A model generated the notes under the pieces. The model was not told the DNA's origin and ran no database searches. It was given only the letters and a program-made list of their open reading frames with translations. Shown piece by piece: positions 52,078-60,865 of a stretch of DNA of 64,000 nt (position 1 is its first letter; each line of letters begins with the position of its first letter). Location: the NCBI RefSeq assembly GCF_038404985.1, contig NZ_JBBKBA010000001.1, positions 2,260,001 through 2,324,000 of the forward strand, given 5' to 3'. Position numbers and translations under genes: made by a program. This stretch comes from Ferrovibrio sp. MS7 (lineage in GTDB: Bacteria > Pseudomonadota > Alphaproteobacteria > Ferrovibrionales > Ferrovibrionaceae).

Positions 52078-53787
52078 TTAGTCGGCGGTGATGTCCTTGC
52101 CGTTGTTTTCCGGCACGAACAGGGCGCCAATCACCACGGTCGCGAGCGCGATGATGATCGGATACCAGAGGCCGAAATAGATGTTGCCGGATTCCGCGTT
52201 CATGGCGAACGAGGTCGCCGGCAGCAGGCCGCCGAACCAGCCGTTACCGATATGGTAGGGCAGCGACATGCCGGTGTAGCGGATGCGGGTGGGGAACAGT
52301 TCCACCAGCGCCGCCGCGATCGGGCCGTACACCATGGTGACCAGGATGACCAGGTAGGTCAGCGCCAGCACCAGCGGGAAGGCCTGGCCGGTGAACACGC
52401 CGAAGAAGCTCGTCACCTTGACGATGCTGTCATTCGGCTTGCCCGGCACCGGATAGCCGACGTCGCCCAGCGCCGCGTTGATCGCGCCGGTGAAGGCTGC
52501 CGGCACGGTGCGGGCGGCGTCGCCGCTCAGCTTGGTGGTGTCATAGGAGGTGATCTCCTTGCCACCGATCTTCACCTTGGCGACGGTGCCGCTCGGGGCA
52601 TCCTCGACATGGTAGTTCACCGACGAGCGGGCCAGCAGCGAGCGGGCGTTATCGCAGGACGAGGTGAACTTGGACGTGCCGGTCGGGTTGAACTGGAACG
52701 AGCAATCGTCCTTCGCGGCGACCACGACCACTTCCGACTTCTGATGCGCGGCATGCAGCATCGGGTTGGCGGTGGCGGTGATGAACTTGAACACCGGGAA
52801 GTAGGTGATCGCGGCCAGCACGCAGCCCGCCAGGATGATCTTCTTGCGGCCGATCTTGTCCGACAGCGCGCCGAAGATGATGAAGCCGCCGGTGCCGAGG
52901 ATCAGCGACCAGGCGATCAGGATGTTGGCGGTGAACAGGTCAACGCGCAGCACCGACTGGATGAAGAACAGGGCGTAGAACTGGCCCGTGTACCACACCA
53001 CGGCCTGACCGGCGACGAGGCCAAGCAGGGCGAGGACGGCGAACTTGGCGTTCTTCCACTGGCCGAAGGCTTCGGACAGCGGTGCCTTCGACTGGCGGCC
53101 CTCTTCCTTCATCTTCTTGAACGCCGGGCTCTCTTCCATCGACAGACGGATATAGAGCGAGATGGCGAGCAGGAAGATCGAAAGCAGGAACGGGATGCGC
53201 CAGCCCCAGGCGGCGAAGTCCTTTTCGCCGGTATAGGTGCGCACCACCAGGATGATCAGCAGCGACAGCAGCAGGCCGAGCGTGGCGGTGGTCTGGATCC
53301 AGGAGGTGAAGTAGCCGCGCTGGTTGCGCGGGGCATGTTCGGCCACGTAGACGACCGCACCGCCATATTCACCGCCCAAAGCCAGGCCCTGCAGCATGCG
53401 CAGCGCGATCAGGATGATCGGGGCCGCGGCGCCCATGGTCTCGTAGCTGGGCAGCAGGCCGACCAGGAAGGTGGACGAACCCATGATCAGGATGGTCATG
53501 AGGAAGGTGTATTTGCGGCCGATCAGGTCGCCTAAGCGGCCGAAGAACAGGGCGCCGAACGGGCGCACCAGGAAGCCGGCGGCAAAGGCCAGCAGCGCGA
53601 AGACGTTACGGGTCGCTTCCGGGAAGGAAGAGAAGAACTGGGCGCCGATGATCGCCGCCAGCGAGCCGTAAAGGTAGAAATCGTACCATTCGAAGATGGT
53701 GCCGGCGGAGGACGCCAGGATGACCTTGCGTTCCTCCTTGGTCAGCATGCGCGAGCTGCGCTCCTGCTGCATGGTCAATTCGCTCAT
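52078..53787 (-). CDS. MHS family MFS transporter with an unusually large periplasmic loop
   Basis: A 569-aa metabolite:H+ symporter family transporter. The start SAGTIFEWYDFYLYG and the RPFGALFFGRLGDLIGRK motif (loop 2-3) are typical of the ShiA/KgtP group, as is the GGEYGGAVVYVAEHAP segment. A loop of about 120 residues between predicted TM9 and TM10 (about residues 340-465), with a cysteine pair (DDCSFQF and TSSCDNA), is added relative to standard members of about 430 aa; with MFS topology it faces the periplasm. It probably carries a monocarboxylate or dicarboxylate. The ATG at 53787 has a GGGAGA ribosome-binding site upstream; TTG 53796 is possible. A terminator follows. Confidence 0.9.
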   Translation of the reverse strand: MSELTMQQERSSRMLTKEERKVILASSAGTIFEWYDFYLYGSLAAIIGAQFFSSFPEATRNVFALLAFAAGFLVRPFGALFFGRLGDLIGRKYTFLMTILIMGSSTFLVGLLPSYETMGAAAPIILIALRMLQGLALGGEYGGAVVYVAEHAPRNQRGYFTSWIQTTATLGLLLSLLIILVVRTYTGEKDFAAWGWRIPFLLSIFLLAISLYIRLSMEESPAFKKMKEEGRQSKAPLSEAFGQWKNAKFAVLALLGLVAGQAVVWYTGQFYALFFIQSVLRVDLFTANILIAWSLILGTGGFIIFGALSDKIGRKKIILAGCVLAAITYFPVFKFITATANPMLHAAHQKSEVVVVAAKDDCSFQFNPTGTSKFTSSCDNARSLLARSSVNYHVEDAPSGTVAKVKIGGKEITSYDTTKLSGDAARTVPAAFTGAINAALGDVGYPVPGKPNDSIVKVTSFFGVFTGQAFPLVLALTYLVILVTMVYGPIAAALVELFPTRIRYTGMSLPYHIGNGWFGGLLPATSFAMNAESGNIYFGLWYPIIIALATVVIGALFVPENNGKDITAD

Positions 53788-54099
53788 GAGTCTCAAATCT
53801 CCCTAGCTGCCGGTTGTTGTTAAATCTCCACGGGTGTGGCGACGGCAGTTCAATTCGCAGCATTAACCGCATTCGCAGGGAGCCGCCATTCAACCAAAGT
53901 CTAGCCGGGAGTGGTTATAAGTTATTGATTGTATGTAAATATTTTTGATTCTAATGTAAATAATCCGTAAACAGATTGCCGCCTCTGGCGAGGATGCCGG
54001 CCTGGCTGTGGTTACAGACAATGTATAAATAATGTAAACAATCAGTAATTGTGTTTTATGCCACAAGCAGTTGCTTTGCAGCAAAAGCGAGAGCCGGAA
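53788..54099. promoter_or_regulatory. AT-rich region upstream of the MHS transporter with a repeated 19-mer
   Basis: No gene is visible. Two similar 19-mers, TAATGTAAATAATCCGTAA (53952-53970) and TAATGTAAACAATCAGTAA (54030-54048), agree at 17 of 19 positions, with a third partial site near 53930. The sites are 165-260 bases upstream of the transporter start and could bind a regulator. Confidence 0.5.
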
Positions 54100-54744
54100 T
54101 CAGGCGGCGGCGGGCAGGCGGCTCAGGTCGGCGATCAGATCCTGGCTACGGAAGCGTTTGCCCATGCTGGTGCGGAGCGCCACCATGTTGAAGCCGAGAT
54201 CGCCAGCAATGACTTCGAGGTCGTTGCGCTTCAGCTTGATGTGGATCGGCGCCAGTTCCAGGATCAGCGCCGCGGTGGACCGGATCACATGCTCCGGCGG
54301 CAGCGGGTCGACCTGGCAGCTCAGCGCGAAACGGGCCTGGAAGGCTTCGATGCGGTCGTTCCAGCCTTCGGTGCGATGCCCCGGCACATGCTCATTCAGT
54401 ATCTCGCCGTAGAGGCGCGCCAGATGCGCAGAAACCGCCTGTCGCGCGGCAGCATCCGCCGGTCGCAGGCAGCCTTCGGTTACGATCAGCGTGTCCGCCA
54501 GGGTCATGGAGAAGGCTTCCCAGCGGCAGATTTCCATCAGCTCGGTGAAGGTCTTTTCCTTCATCAGCTTTTCGAAAGCCAGCAGGGTTTTCACGCGGCA
54601 ATAGCCGATCACCGACTTCTGCGCCAGGTAAGCGGCCTCGCCGGCCACGAACTGGCGCAGCTCGGCGGCATCGGCCACCTTGGGCGGAAAGAAGAATTCG
54701 ATGCTGCGCCGCAGCAGACTGCGCTCGGCTATTCCCTGGTTCAT
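54100..54744 (-). CDS. Uncharacterised helical protein linked to the DUF4212/symporter locus
   Basis: A 214-aa soluble, mostly helical protein with no motif I recognise. Charged/hydrophobic alternation is strong (for example GYCRVKTLLAFEKLMKEKTF), and it contains three or four cysteines in total. An AGGGAGG ribosome-binding site precedes the ATG at 54744. It is divergent from the DUF4212-symporter genes across a 260-base control region, which makes a regulatory or accessory role in uptake likely but unproven. Confidence 0.72.
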   Translation of the reverse strand: MNQGIAERSLLRRSIEFFFPPKVADAAELRQFVAGEAAYLAQKSVIGYCRVKTLLAFEKLMKEKTFTELMEICRWEAFSMTLADTLIVTEGCLRPADAAARQAVSAHLARLYGEILNEHVPGHRTEGWNDRIEAFQARFALSCQVDPLPPEHVIRSTAALILELAPIHIKLKRNDLEVIAGDLGFNMVALRTSMGKRFRSQDLIADLSRLPAAA

Positions 54745-54885
54745 TTTGCCTCCCTGACACTGCCCCGGTTTATCCCTGCCGGCGGCGTCGCGCACGGGAT
54801 TTCACTTGCAGGAACAATAATTTACTAAATATTTATACAAATTGGAAAATTGTTTCGCGCTAGGGTTTCGACCTTGGTCTAATGA

Positions 54886-54925
54886 GTCAAAGTTTACACC
54901 GTGGTTATAGTTTACGCCACGTAGG
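54886..54925. promoter_or_regulatory. Direct repeat in the control region before DUF4212
   Basis: AGTTTACACCGTGG and AGTTTACGCCACGT lie a few bases apart in the gap between the divergent 214-aa protein gene and the DUF4212 gene. This is a candidate operator for coordinated control of the two units. Confidence 0.4.
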
Positions 54926-55006
54926 GGAGGATTCGAGGGGTTCGCAATGCCTCTCCATGCGCTGGCTCAACAACAACACAAACCTAAAGGGGTAGGAGCG
55001 CCAAAA

Positions 55007-55273
55007 ATGACTCAACTTTCACCGGACAAGGCTAAAGCCTATTGGTCCCGCACGTCGGGGCTGATGTGGACCATGCTGGCGATCTGGTTCCTGGCGGGCT
55101 TCGGCGTGCATCTCTTCGCGCCGCAGCTCAACAGCATCCGGATCATCGGTTTTCCGCTCGGCTTCTACATGGCCGCGCAAGGCTCGCTGATCATCTTCGT
55201 CGTGTCGCTGTTCTGGTTTGCCCGCAAGCAGAACGAGATCGACGAGGAATTCGGCGTGGCTGAAGAAGAGTAA
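55007..55273 (+). CDS. DUF4212 small membrane subunit of a sodium:solute symporter
   Basis: An 88-aa protein with two transmembrane helices (about 18-40 and 48-70; contexts SGLMWTMLAIWFLAGFGVHLF and FPLGFYMAAQGSLIIF). The DUF4212 family is found just ahead of VC_2705-type SSS symporters and is thought to be an accessory subunit. An AGGAG ribosome-binding site sits 8 bases before the ATG at 55007; the upstream in-frame ATG at 54947 is less well placed. The symporter gene starts 14 bases after its stop. Confidence 0.92.
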   Translation: MTQLSPDKAKAYWSRTSGLMWTMLAIWFLAGFGVHLFAPQLNSIRIIGFPLGFYMAAQGSLIIFVVSLFWFARKQNEIDEEFGVAEEE

Positions 55274-55287
55274 GGGGGAACACAGCC

Positions 55288-57132
55288 ATGGCTAACAATT
55301 CGCAAAGCGGCGGCGGTTTCATCAATAACCTCGGCAAGATCTACGGCATCTATACCGGCGGCTTCGCTGGCTTCGTGATCTTCCTCGCCATCCTCGAGAA
55401 GATGGGTGTCTCGAACCAGGTGATCGGTTACCTGTTCGTGTTCATGACCATCGGCGTCTACGCGCTGATCGGCATCATCTCGCGCACGGCGGAAATGGGC
55501 GAATACTATGTCGCCGGCCGGCGTGTGCCGGCGCTCTACAACGGCATGGCCACCGGTTCCGACTGGATGAGTGCTGCGTCGTTCATCGGTATGGCCGGTT
55601 CGCTCTACCTGCTCGGCTACGATGGCCTTGCCTTTGTGCTCGGCTGGACCGGCGGCTACCTGCTGGTGTCGATCCTGCTCGCGCCGTATCTGCGCAAGTT
55701 CGGCCAGTACACGGTGCCGGACTTCCTCGGTGCCCGCTACGGCGGCAACGTGGCGCGCTTCTTCGGTGTGATCGTGCTGATCTCGGCGTCCTTCACTTAT
55801 GTGACGGCGCAGATCTTCGGCGTCGGCATCATCGCCTCGCGCTTCCTCGGCATCTCGTTCGAGGTTGCGGTGTTCGTCGGCCTCGCCGGCATTCTGGTCT
55901 GCTCGATGCTGGGCGGTATGCGCGCCGTCACCTGGACCCAGGTGGCGCAGTATATCATCCTGATCATCGCCTACCTGATCCCGGTGGTGATCCTTTCGGC
56001 CAAGACCACCGGCGTGCCGATCCCGCAGTTGATGTACGGTCAGGCGCTGGAGAAGATCGAGGTGCTGGAGAAGACGCTGGGTGTGGTGAAGGCCCACACG
56101 GCGACATTCGCGAATGCCCAAGGCGTGGTGAACTTCACCGACGGCTTGAACTTCTTCGCGCTGATCTTCTGCCTCATGGTCGGCACCGCTGCGCTGCCGC
56201 ACATCCTGATGCGCTACTTCACCACGCCCAGCGTGCGTGAAGCGCGTCAGTCTGTCGCCTGGTCGCTGTTCTTCATCTTCCTGCTCTACTTCACGGCGCC
56301 GTCCTACGCGGCTTTCGCGAAGCTGGAAGTGTACCAGAACGTGATCGGTCAGCAGATCACGGCTCTGCCCGCCTGGGTGCAGTCGTGGGGTGCCATTGGC
56401 CTCGTCGGCGCTTGCGACGCGGCCAATGCCGATACCATCTACGCGCTCTGCAAGGGCGTGAAGGGTAATGCGGACGGCATCCTGCAGCTTTCCGAGTTCC
56501 GTATCCACACGGATGCGATCGTGCTGGCAACGCCGGAAATCGCGGGTCTGCCCTATGTCATCGCCGGCCTGGTGGCCGCTGGTGGCCTGGCGGCGGCGCT
56601 CTCGACCGCCGACGGTCTGCTGCTGGCGATCGCCAACGCCCTGAGCCATGACGTGTACTACCGCATGATTGATCCGCAGGCTCCGACCGCTCGTCGCCTG
56701 ATCATCAGCCGCGTGCTGCTGGTCGTGGTGGCGATCGCCTCGGCGTATGTGGCCGCGCAGAAGCCCTCTACCATCCTCGCGATGGTGGCCTGGGCCTTCT
56801 CGATTGCCGCATCGGGCTTGTTCCCGGCGCTGGTGATGGGTATCTGGTGGAAGCGTACCTCCAATGCCGGTGCCATCGCGGGCATGATCGTGGGCTACGG
56901 CGTTTGCCTGTACTACCTGATCACCACGCAGTTCTATGGCGCACCGCTCTGGTTCGGGGTGAAGAACATCTCCTGTGGCCTGTTCGGTATCCCGGCGGCC
57001 TTCATCACCACCTACGTGGTCAGCCTGTTCACGGCGGCCCCGTCGAAGGAGATGCAGGACTTCATCGACTCGATCCGTGTTCCGGCAGGTGAGGTGAAGC
57101 TGGCCGACGAACGCGACGCCGTATCGCATTAA
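55288..57132 (+). CDS. Sodium:solute symporter (VC_2705 type, acetate/short-chain acid uptake)
   Basis: A 614-aa SSS family symporter with about 13 transmembrane segments. The segments ATGSDWMSAASFIGMAGSL (sodium-site region) and GGLAAALSTADGLLLAIANAL (the SSS signature near residue 435) are typical. Relatives of this subtype, with a DUF4212 partner, take up acetate and related acids with sodium. A hydrophilic insertion of about 60 residues between the early and later helices (about 255-290) is present. A strong terminator follows at 57164. Confidence 0.93.
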   Translation: MANNSQSGGGFINNLGKIYGIYTGGFAGFVIFLAILEKMGVSNQVIGYLFVFMTIGVYALIGIISRTAEMGEYYVAGRRVPALYNGMATGSDWMSAASFIGMAGSLYLLGYDGLAFVLGWTGGYLLVSILLAPYLRKFGQYTVPDFLGARYGGNVARFFGVIVLISASFTYVTAQIFGVGIIASRFLGISFEVAVFVGLAGILVCSMLGGMRAVTWTQVAQYIILIIAYLIPVVILSAKTTGVPIPQLMYGQALEKIEVLEKTLGVVKAHTATFANAQGVVNFTDGLNFFALIFCLMVGTAALPHILMRYFTTPSVREARQSVAWSLFFIFLLYFTAPSYAAFAKLEVYQNVIGQQITALPAWVQSWGAIGLVGACDAANADTIYALCKGVKGNADGILQLSEFRIHTDAIVLATPEIAGLPYVIAGLVAAGGLAAALSTADGLLLAIANALSHDVYYRMIDPQAPTARRLIISRVLLVVVAIASAYVAAQKPSTILAMVAWAFSIAASGLFPALVMGIWWKRTSNAGAIAGMIVGYGVCLYYLITTQFYGAPLWFGVKNISCGLFGIPAAFITTYVVSLFTAAPSKEMQDFIDSIRVPAGEVKLADERDAVSH

Positions 57133-57163
57133 GCGACACGGGCAAGCGCTCTGCTTGTCACGG

Positions 57164-57202
57164 GCGGCGGGGACCTTATAGTGGTCCCCGCCGCTTTCTT
57201 TT
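57164..57202 (+). terminator. Rho-independent terminator of the symporter operon
   Basis: Arms GCGGCGGGGACC and GGTCCCCGCCGC with a 7-base loop followed by TTTCTTTT. Confidence 0.9.
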
Positions 57203-57222
57203 GTCCGTATTAAGGTTGCTCA

Positions 57223-57540
57223 ATGCCTGCAAAGCCTGATTTCTTCTGGGACTTTCTGCCCTTCTGGATTGTCGCCTACAGCCTCGCCGTGATCGGCTGG
57301 ACCTGTGTCGGCCGCTTCCTGATGAGTGCCTTCCTGCCGCCGGACAGCCCGAATTACATCCATCGCTGGTTCGTGCGGCTGACCGCCTGGCCGGTGCAGT
57401 TCGTGGCCTTCTTCACCCCGGCCTTTGTGCTGCCGCGCATTCTGCCGCTGGTCACCGCCTTCTGGGCCTTCCTGCTGCGCTATGTCGCCTATGTGATTTT
57501 CGCGCGCTATGGAATGGCGCCGACGCTGGGAGTGAACTGA
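57223..57540 (+). CDS. Small membrane protein, first of three
   Basis: A 105-aa protein with three hydrophobic segments (about 12-34, 50-72, 74-95) and aromatic-rich loops. No family recognised. The next gene starts 4 bases after its stop, so the three small membrane genes here form an operon. Confidence 0.75.
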   Translation: MPAKPDFFWDFLPFWIVAYSLAVIGWTCVGRFLMSAFLPPDSPNYIHRWFVRLTAWPVQFVAFFTPAFVLPRILPLVTAFWAFLLRYVAYVIFARYGMAPTLGVN

Positions 57541-57544
57541 AGCC

Positions 57545-57847
57545 ATGCTCAACGCGCAAACCCTGTTCGTTGCCGTGCTCGGCGTCACCCTGATCAACGG
57601 CTTCGTCTCGCCAATCCTGCCGCTGGTGTTTGTCTGGGCGCCGGTCTGGATGCCGGAATTCGCGCCGCAGACGCCCATCGCCATTCTCTACGGCACCTCG
57701 CTGATCGTCTCTCTTTCCACCCTGATCATCTCCGGCGTGCCGGCGGCTTTGTTCGAGCGCTTCACCGGCCGGCAGGCGACCGATACCGTGTCGATGCTGG
57801 TTTGGCTCGGCACGGCTTTTCTGCTTACCCTGCCTGGCCTGATCTGA
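57545..57847 (+). CDS. Small membrane protein, second of three
   Basis: A 100-aa protein with three hydrophobic segments (about 6-28, 45-66, 78-98). No family recognised. It follows the first gene by 4 bases and precedes the third by 9 bases. Confidence 0.75.
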   Translation: MLNAQTLFVAVLGVTLINGFVSPILPLVFVWAPVWMPEFAPQTPIAILYGTSLIVSLSTLIISGVPAALFERFTGRQATDTVSMLVWLGTAFLLTLPGLI

Positions 57848-57856
57848 CGGAGCTGA

Positions 57857-58255
57857 ATGGACGAGGATATCGAGGCCATCGACCAGCGCATCCGCCGCCT
57901 GGCTGGCCTCTCGGTCGGCCGCGGTTGTTTCTTCGCTGCGCTGGCGATCTGGTGCACGATGATCGGCCTGATCTACGAGCCGGTCCTGTCGCTGAAAAGC
58001 GGCGCCATCCTCACGCTGCTGGTGGCCGCTGCGCTGGTGCTGAAGGCGCAGACGGTGCGGCGCTATTCCTACAAACAGACGGAAGTCTGGATTCTGCTCG
58101 ACCGCAAGGTCGATCTGCTGCCGGCGCATGCACAGCGCCTGATCACGCAGGCGCTGCACCAGATGTATCTGCGCTACGCATTGTTTGCCATGCTGCTGGC
58201 TTTGCTGTTCTGGGGCCTGGCGCTGCTGTTTTCAGTCGTCGGCAAGCCAGGCTAG
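57857..58255 (+). CDS. Small membrane protein, third of three
   Basis: A 132-aa protein with an acidic N-terminus, two hydrophobic segments at about 22-65, a basic cytoplasmic middle (QTVRRYSYKQ to DRKVDLL) and a C-terminal hydrophobic segment at about 105-128. No family recognised. Probable third member of the same operon; convergent with the cheW gene 6 bases downstream. Confidence 0.75.
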   Translation: MDEDIEAIDQRIRRLAGLSVGRGCFFAALAIWCTMIGLIYEPVLSLKSGAILTLLVAAALVLKAQTVRRYSYKQTEVWILLDRKVDLLPAHAQRLITQALHQMYLRYALFAMLLALLFWGLALLFSVVGKPG

Positions 58256-58261
58256 AACAAT

Positions 58262-58717
58262 CTACGCCGCCGCTGGCAGGACCGGCTCCGCAGGCTCCTG
58301 CCCGCTACCGATATGCTGCAGCGAGATCAGCGGTACCAGCTTGTCGCCGATAGTTGCCACGCCATCCACCAGCTTCGACGACCAGGCCTCATTGGTTTCG
58401 GCGCGGGTGATCTGGCTGGTGTCGACGGAGATGATGTCGGATACGCCATCCACCAGCAGGCCGAAAGGCTTGTTTTCCAGCATCGCCACCACGATCACAT
58501 CCTGCGGTTTTGGTGTTGGCGCCGGCTTGCCCATCAGCAGGCGGGCATCCAGCACCGCCAGCACCTGGCCGCGCAGGTTCAGCAGCCCGAGGCAGCTTGC
58601 GTCACAGTTGGGCAGCGGCGAAACATTGGTCCAGCCGCGGATTTCCTGGATCTGCAGCAGCGGCAGGGCATAGGCCTGGTCGCCAAGCGTCACCAGCAGG
58701 GCATCGAAATTTTCCAT
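58262..58717 (-). CDS. cheW: CheW-type chemotaxis adaptor
   Basis: A 151-aa CheW-domain protein linking chemoreceptors to CheA. Typical features are LPLLQIQEIRGW near the N-terminus, GLLNLRGQVLAVLDAR (about 44-59) and the GVSDIISVDTSQI segment. It lies 18 bases downstream of the chemoreceptor gene on the same strand and is probably co-transcribed with it. Confidence 0.92.
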   Translation of the reverse strand: MENFDALLVTLGDQAYALPLLQIQEIRGWTNVSPLPNCDASCLGLLNLRGQVLAVLDARLLMGKPAPTPKPQDVIVVAMLENKPFGLLVDGVSDIISVDTSQITRAETNEAWSSKLVDGVATIGDKLVPLISLQHIGSGQEPAEPVLPAAA

Positions 58718-58735
58718 AGCTTGCTCTCCTTTCGC

Positions 58736-60673
58736 TCAGGCGGCGCGGGCCAGGGGCGCTGACCGCTGTATCTTGAAGAAGCTGACCAGTTGCGCCAGGT
58801 CGCTGGCCTGGTTGGAAAGCGCCTGGGCGGAAGCCGAGGTCTCTTCCACCAGGGCGCCATTGCGCTGGGTCATCTCGTCCATCGAACCGACGGCGGTGTT
58901 GATCTGCTCCAGGCCCAGCGCCTGTTCGCGGCTGGCAGCGGCGATTTCGGCGACGATGGTGGAAACCTTCTGCACCGCTGTCATGATCTGCTCCAGGCTG
59001 CGGCCGGCATCGCTTACCAGCTTGCCGCCTTCGCGCACCTGGCCGTTGGACTGGCTGATCAGTGCCTTGATATCCTTCGAGGCATTGGCGGAACGCTGCG
59101 CCAGCGCCCGCACTTCCTGCGCCACGACGGCAAAGCCCTTGCCGGCCTCGCCGGCGCGCGCCGCTTCCACGGACGCGTTGAGCGCCAGCAGGTTGGTCTG
59201 GAAGGCAATCTCGTCGATCAGGCCGACGATGTCGGTGATCCGGGTCGCCGAGGTTTCGATCTCGCCCATCGCGGTGACGACATTGCGCATCACCTTGCCG
59301 CCATTCTCCGCCGCGTCGCGCGCCGTCTCGGCGAGCTGGTTGGCGGCCTGGGCGTTGTCGGCATTCTGCTTCACCGTGGTGGTGATTTCATGCATCGATG
59401 CCGCCGTTTCCTCGATGGCGGCGGCCTGCGCTTCGGTGCGTTGCGCCAGGTCCTGGCTGCCGCTGGAAATTTCCGCCGCCGCCTCGTTCACATTGGCGGC
59501 GCTGGTGCCAAGATCGCCAGCGATTTCGCGCAGCTTGGCCGCCATGCGGTTCATGTCGGTCTTGAGCTGGCCGAAAACACCCTGGTAGTTGCCACGGATG
59601 TCATGGGTCAAATCACCCTGGGCCATGCCGCCGGCCACCGTGGCGACTTCGCTGGTCACCTGCTGCAGCATGCCGGTGAGGCCGTTCAGCCGCTGGCTGA
59701 TGGTAAGCAGGAAGCCTTCCTTGTCGCCTTCGTTCAGCCGCATGCCGAGATCGCCGGCCGAGGCCTTGTCGCAAAGCTGCGAGATTTCCTCGATCGCCTT
59801 GCGCTCGCGGGCTTCACGCTCGGCACGCTGTGCCTCGGAGGTGCTGCGCTGTTCGGCGATATCGGCTTCGGCTTTTTCGCGGGCGATCATGCTGTCCTTG
59901 AACACCTGCACCGCGCCGGCCATGGCGCCGATCTCGTCCTTGCGCTCGGCGCCGCTGACGGCGACCGTGGTGTCGCCACCAGCCAGCGTGGTCATGGTGG
60001 CGGTCATGGCGCGGATCGGGCGAATGATCGTGCCGATGGCAATGAAGCCGCCGATCAGCAGGCCGAGCACCACAGCCGCCGCCACCGCAATCAGCAAAGT
60101 CCAGCGCTGCTGGCGATAGAGTTCGGTAACGGCTTCGTTCGTGTCATTCACCGCCTTGCTGAGTGTCGTTGCGGTGTCGCGCAGGTTGTTCACGGCGGCA
60201 TCGCGCGCGGCACCGACTTCCGGGCGCCGCTGATAATCGCGGGAGGCTTGCGCGCCTTCGGCGCGGGCAATGCGGGCGATCTCGCGACGCGTTGCGGCGA
60301 AGGCATCCACCATGCGGCGGGTCTCGGCGAAGCTGGCGCTCTCGGCGGCCGGCTGGATCTTCGCCCAGGCATCCAGATCCGCGTTGATCTGACTCAGGCT
60401 TGCTTCGATGCCTTTTGCATATCGCTCGGTTTCCTCCGGCGTGTTCGCCAAGTAGAGGCCGCGAGAATCGGCAATAGTCGTCTGGGTCAGGGCAAAGACA
60501 TGGTCGCTGTAGAGGGCGCGGGTTGCCTTGTTCGCCATCTCATCGGTCACCTGATCCGAAACATCGATGATGTAGCGGGCCATTACGCCGACGCCGATCG
60601 TGGCGAGCGAGAGCAGGATCAGCAGGGCTGAAATGCGGGTGAGGATCTTGGTGTTGTTGATCAGGCGCAACAT
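58736..60673 (-). CDS. Methyl-accepting chemotaxis protein
   Basis: A 645-aa transmembrane chemoreceptor. TM1 (about 12-33), a periplasmic ligand domain (about 35-185), TM2 (about 190-212), a HAMP region near 213-265, then a long coiled-coil signalling domain with the hairpin tip [20 protein letters not shown] (about 490-509). It clusters with cheW directly downstream. No pentapeptide tail. The ligand is unknown. Confidence 0.95.
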   Translation of the reverse strand: MLRLINNTKILTRISALLILLSLATIGVGVMARYIIDVSDQVTDEMANKATRALYSDHVFALTQTTIADSRGLYLANTPEETERYAKGIEASLSQINADLDAWAKIQPAAESASFAETRRMVDAFAATRREIARIARAEGAQASRDYQRRPEVGAARDAAVNNLRDTATTLSKAVNDTNEAVTELYRQQRWTLLIAVAAAVVLGLLIGGFIAIGTIIRPIRAMTATMTTLAGGDTTVAVSGAERKDEIGAMAGAVQVFKDSMIAREKAEADIAEQRSTSEAQRAEREARERKAIEEISQLCDKASAGDLGMRLNEGDKEGFLLTISQRLNGLTGMLQQVTSEVATVAGGMAQGDLTHDIRGNYQGVFGQLKTDMNRMAAKLREIAGDLGTSAANVNEAAAEISSGSQDLAQRTEAQAAAIEETAASMHEITTTVKQNADNAQAANQLAETARDAAENGGKVMRNVVTAMGEIETSATRITDIVGLIDEIAFQTNLLALNASVEAARAGEAGKGFAVVAQEVRALAQRSANASKDIKALISQSNGQVREGGKLVSDAGRSLEQIMTAVQKVSTIVAEIAAASREQALGLEQINTAVGSMDEMTQRNGALVEETSASAQALSNQASDLAQLVSFFKIQRSAPLARAA

Positions 60674-60767
60674 GGGGCTCTCCAGGATGCCAGCAAAACG
60701 TCACCGGGCAGGCGGCGCCTGTCCGATACCGTTGGTCTAATCCTGGAGCTGGTTCTGGCCGAGTGAC

Positions 60768-60800
60768 AATCCGCTAACAGCGACAAGGTGTTAGCGGATT
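60768..60800. terminator. Inverted repeat between the cyclase and the chemoreceptor gene
   Basis: Perfect 12-base arms AATCCGCTAACA and TGTTAGCGGATT with a 9-base loop. It follows the cyclase stop (60866, minus strand) and precedes the chemoreceptor start; no T-run, so it could be a terminator or an operator. Confidence 0.5.
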
Positions 60801-60865
60801 TTAACCGGCAGGGCTGTGGAATCGGCGCGACGCGGTAGAAAGCGTCACATTGCTATAAGCAGGCG

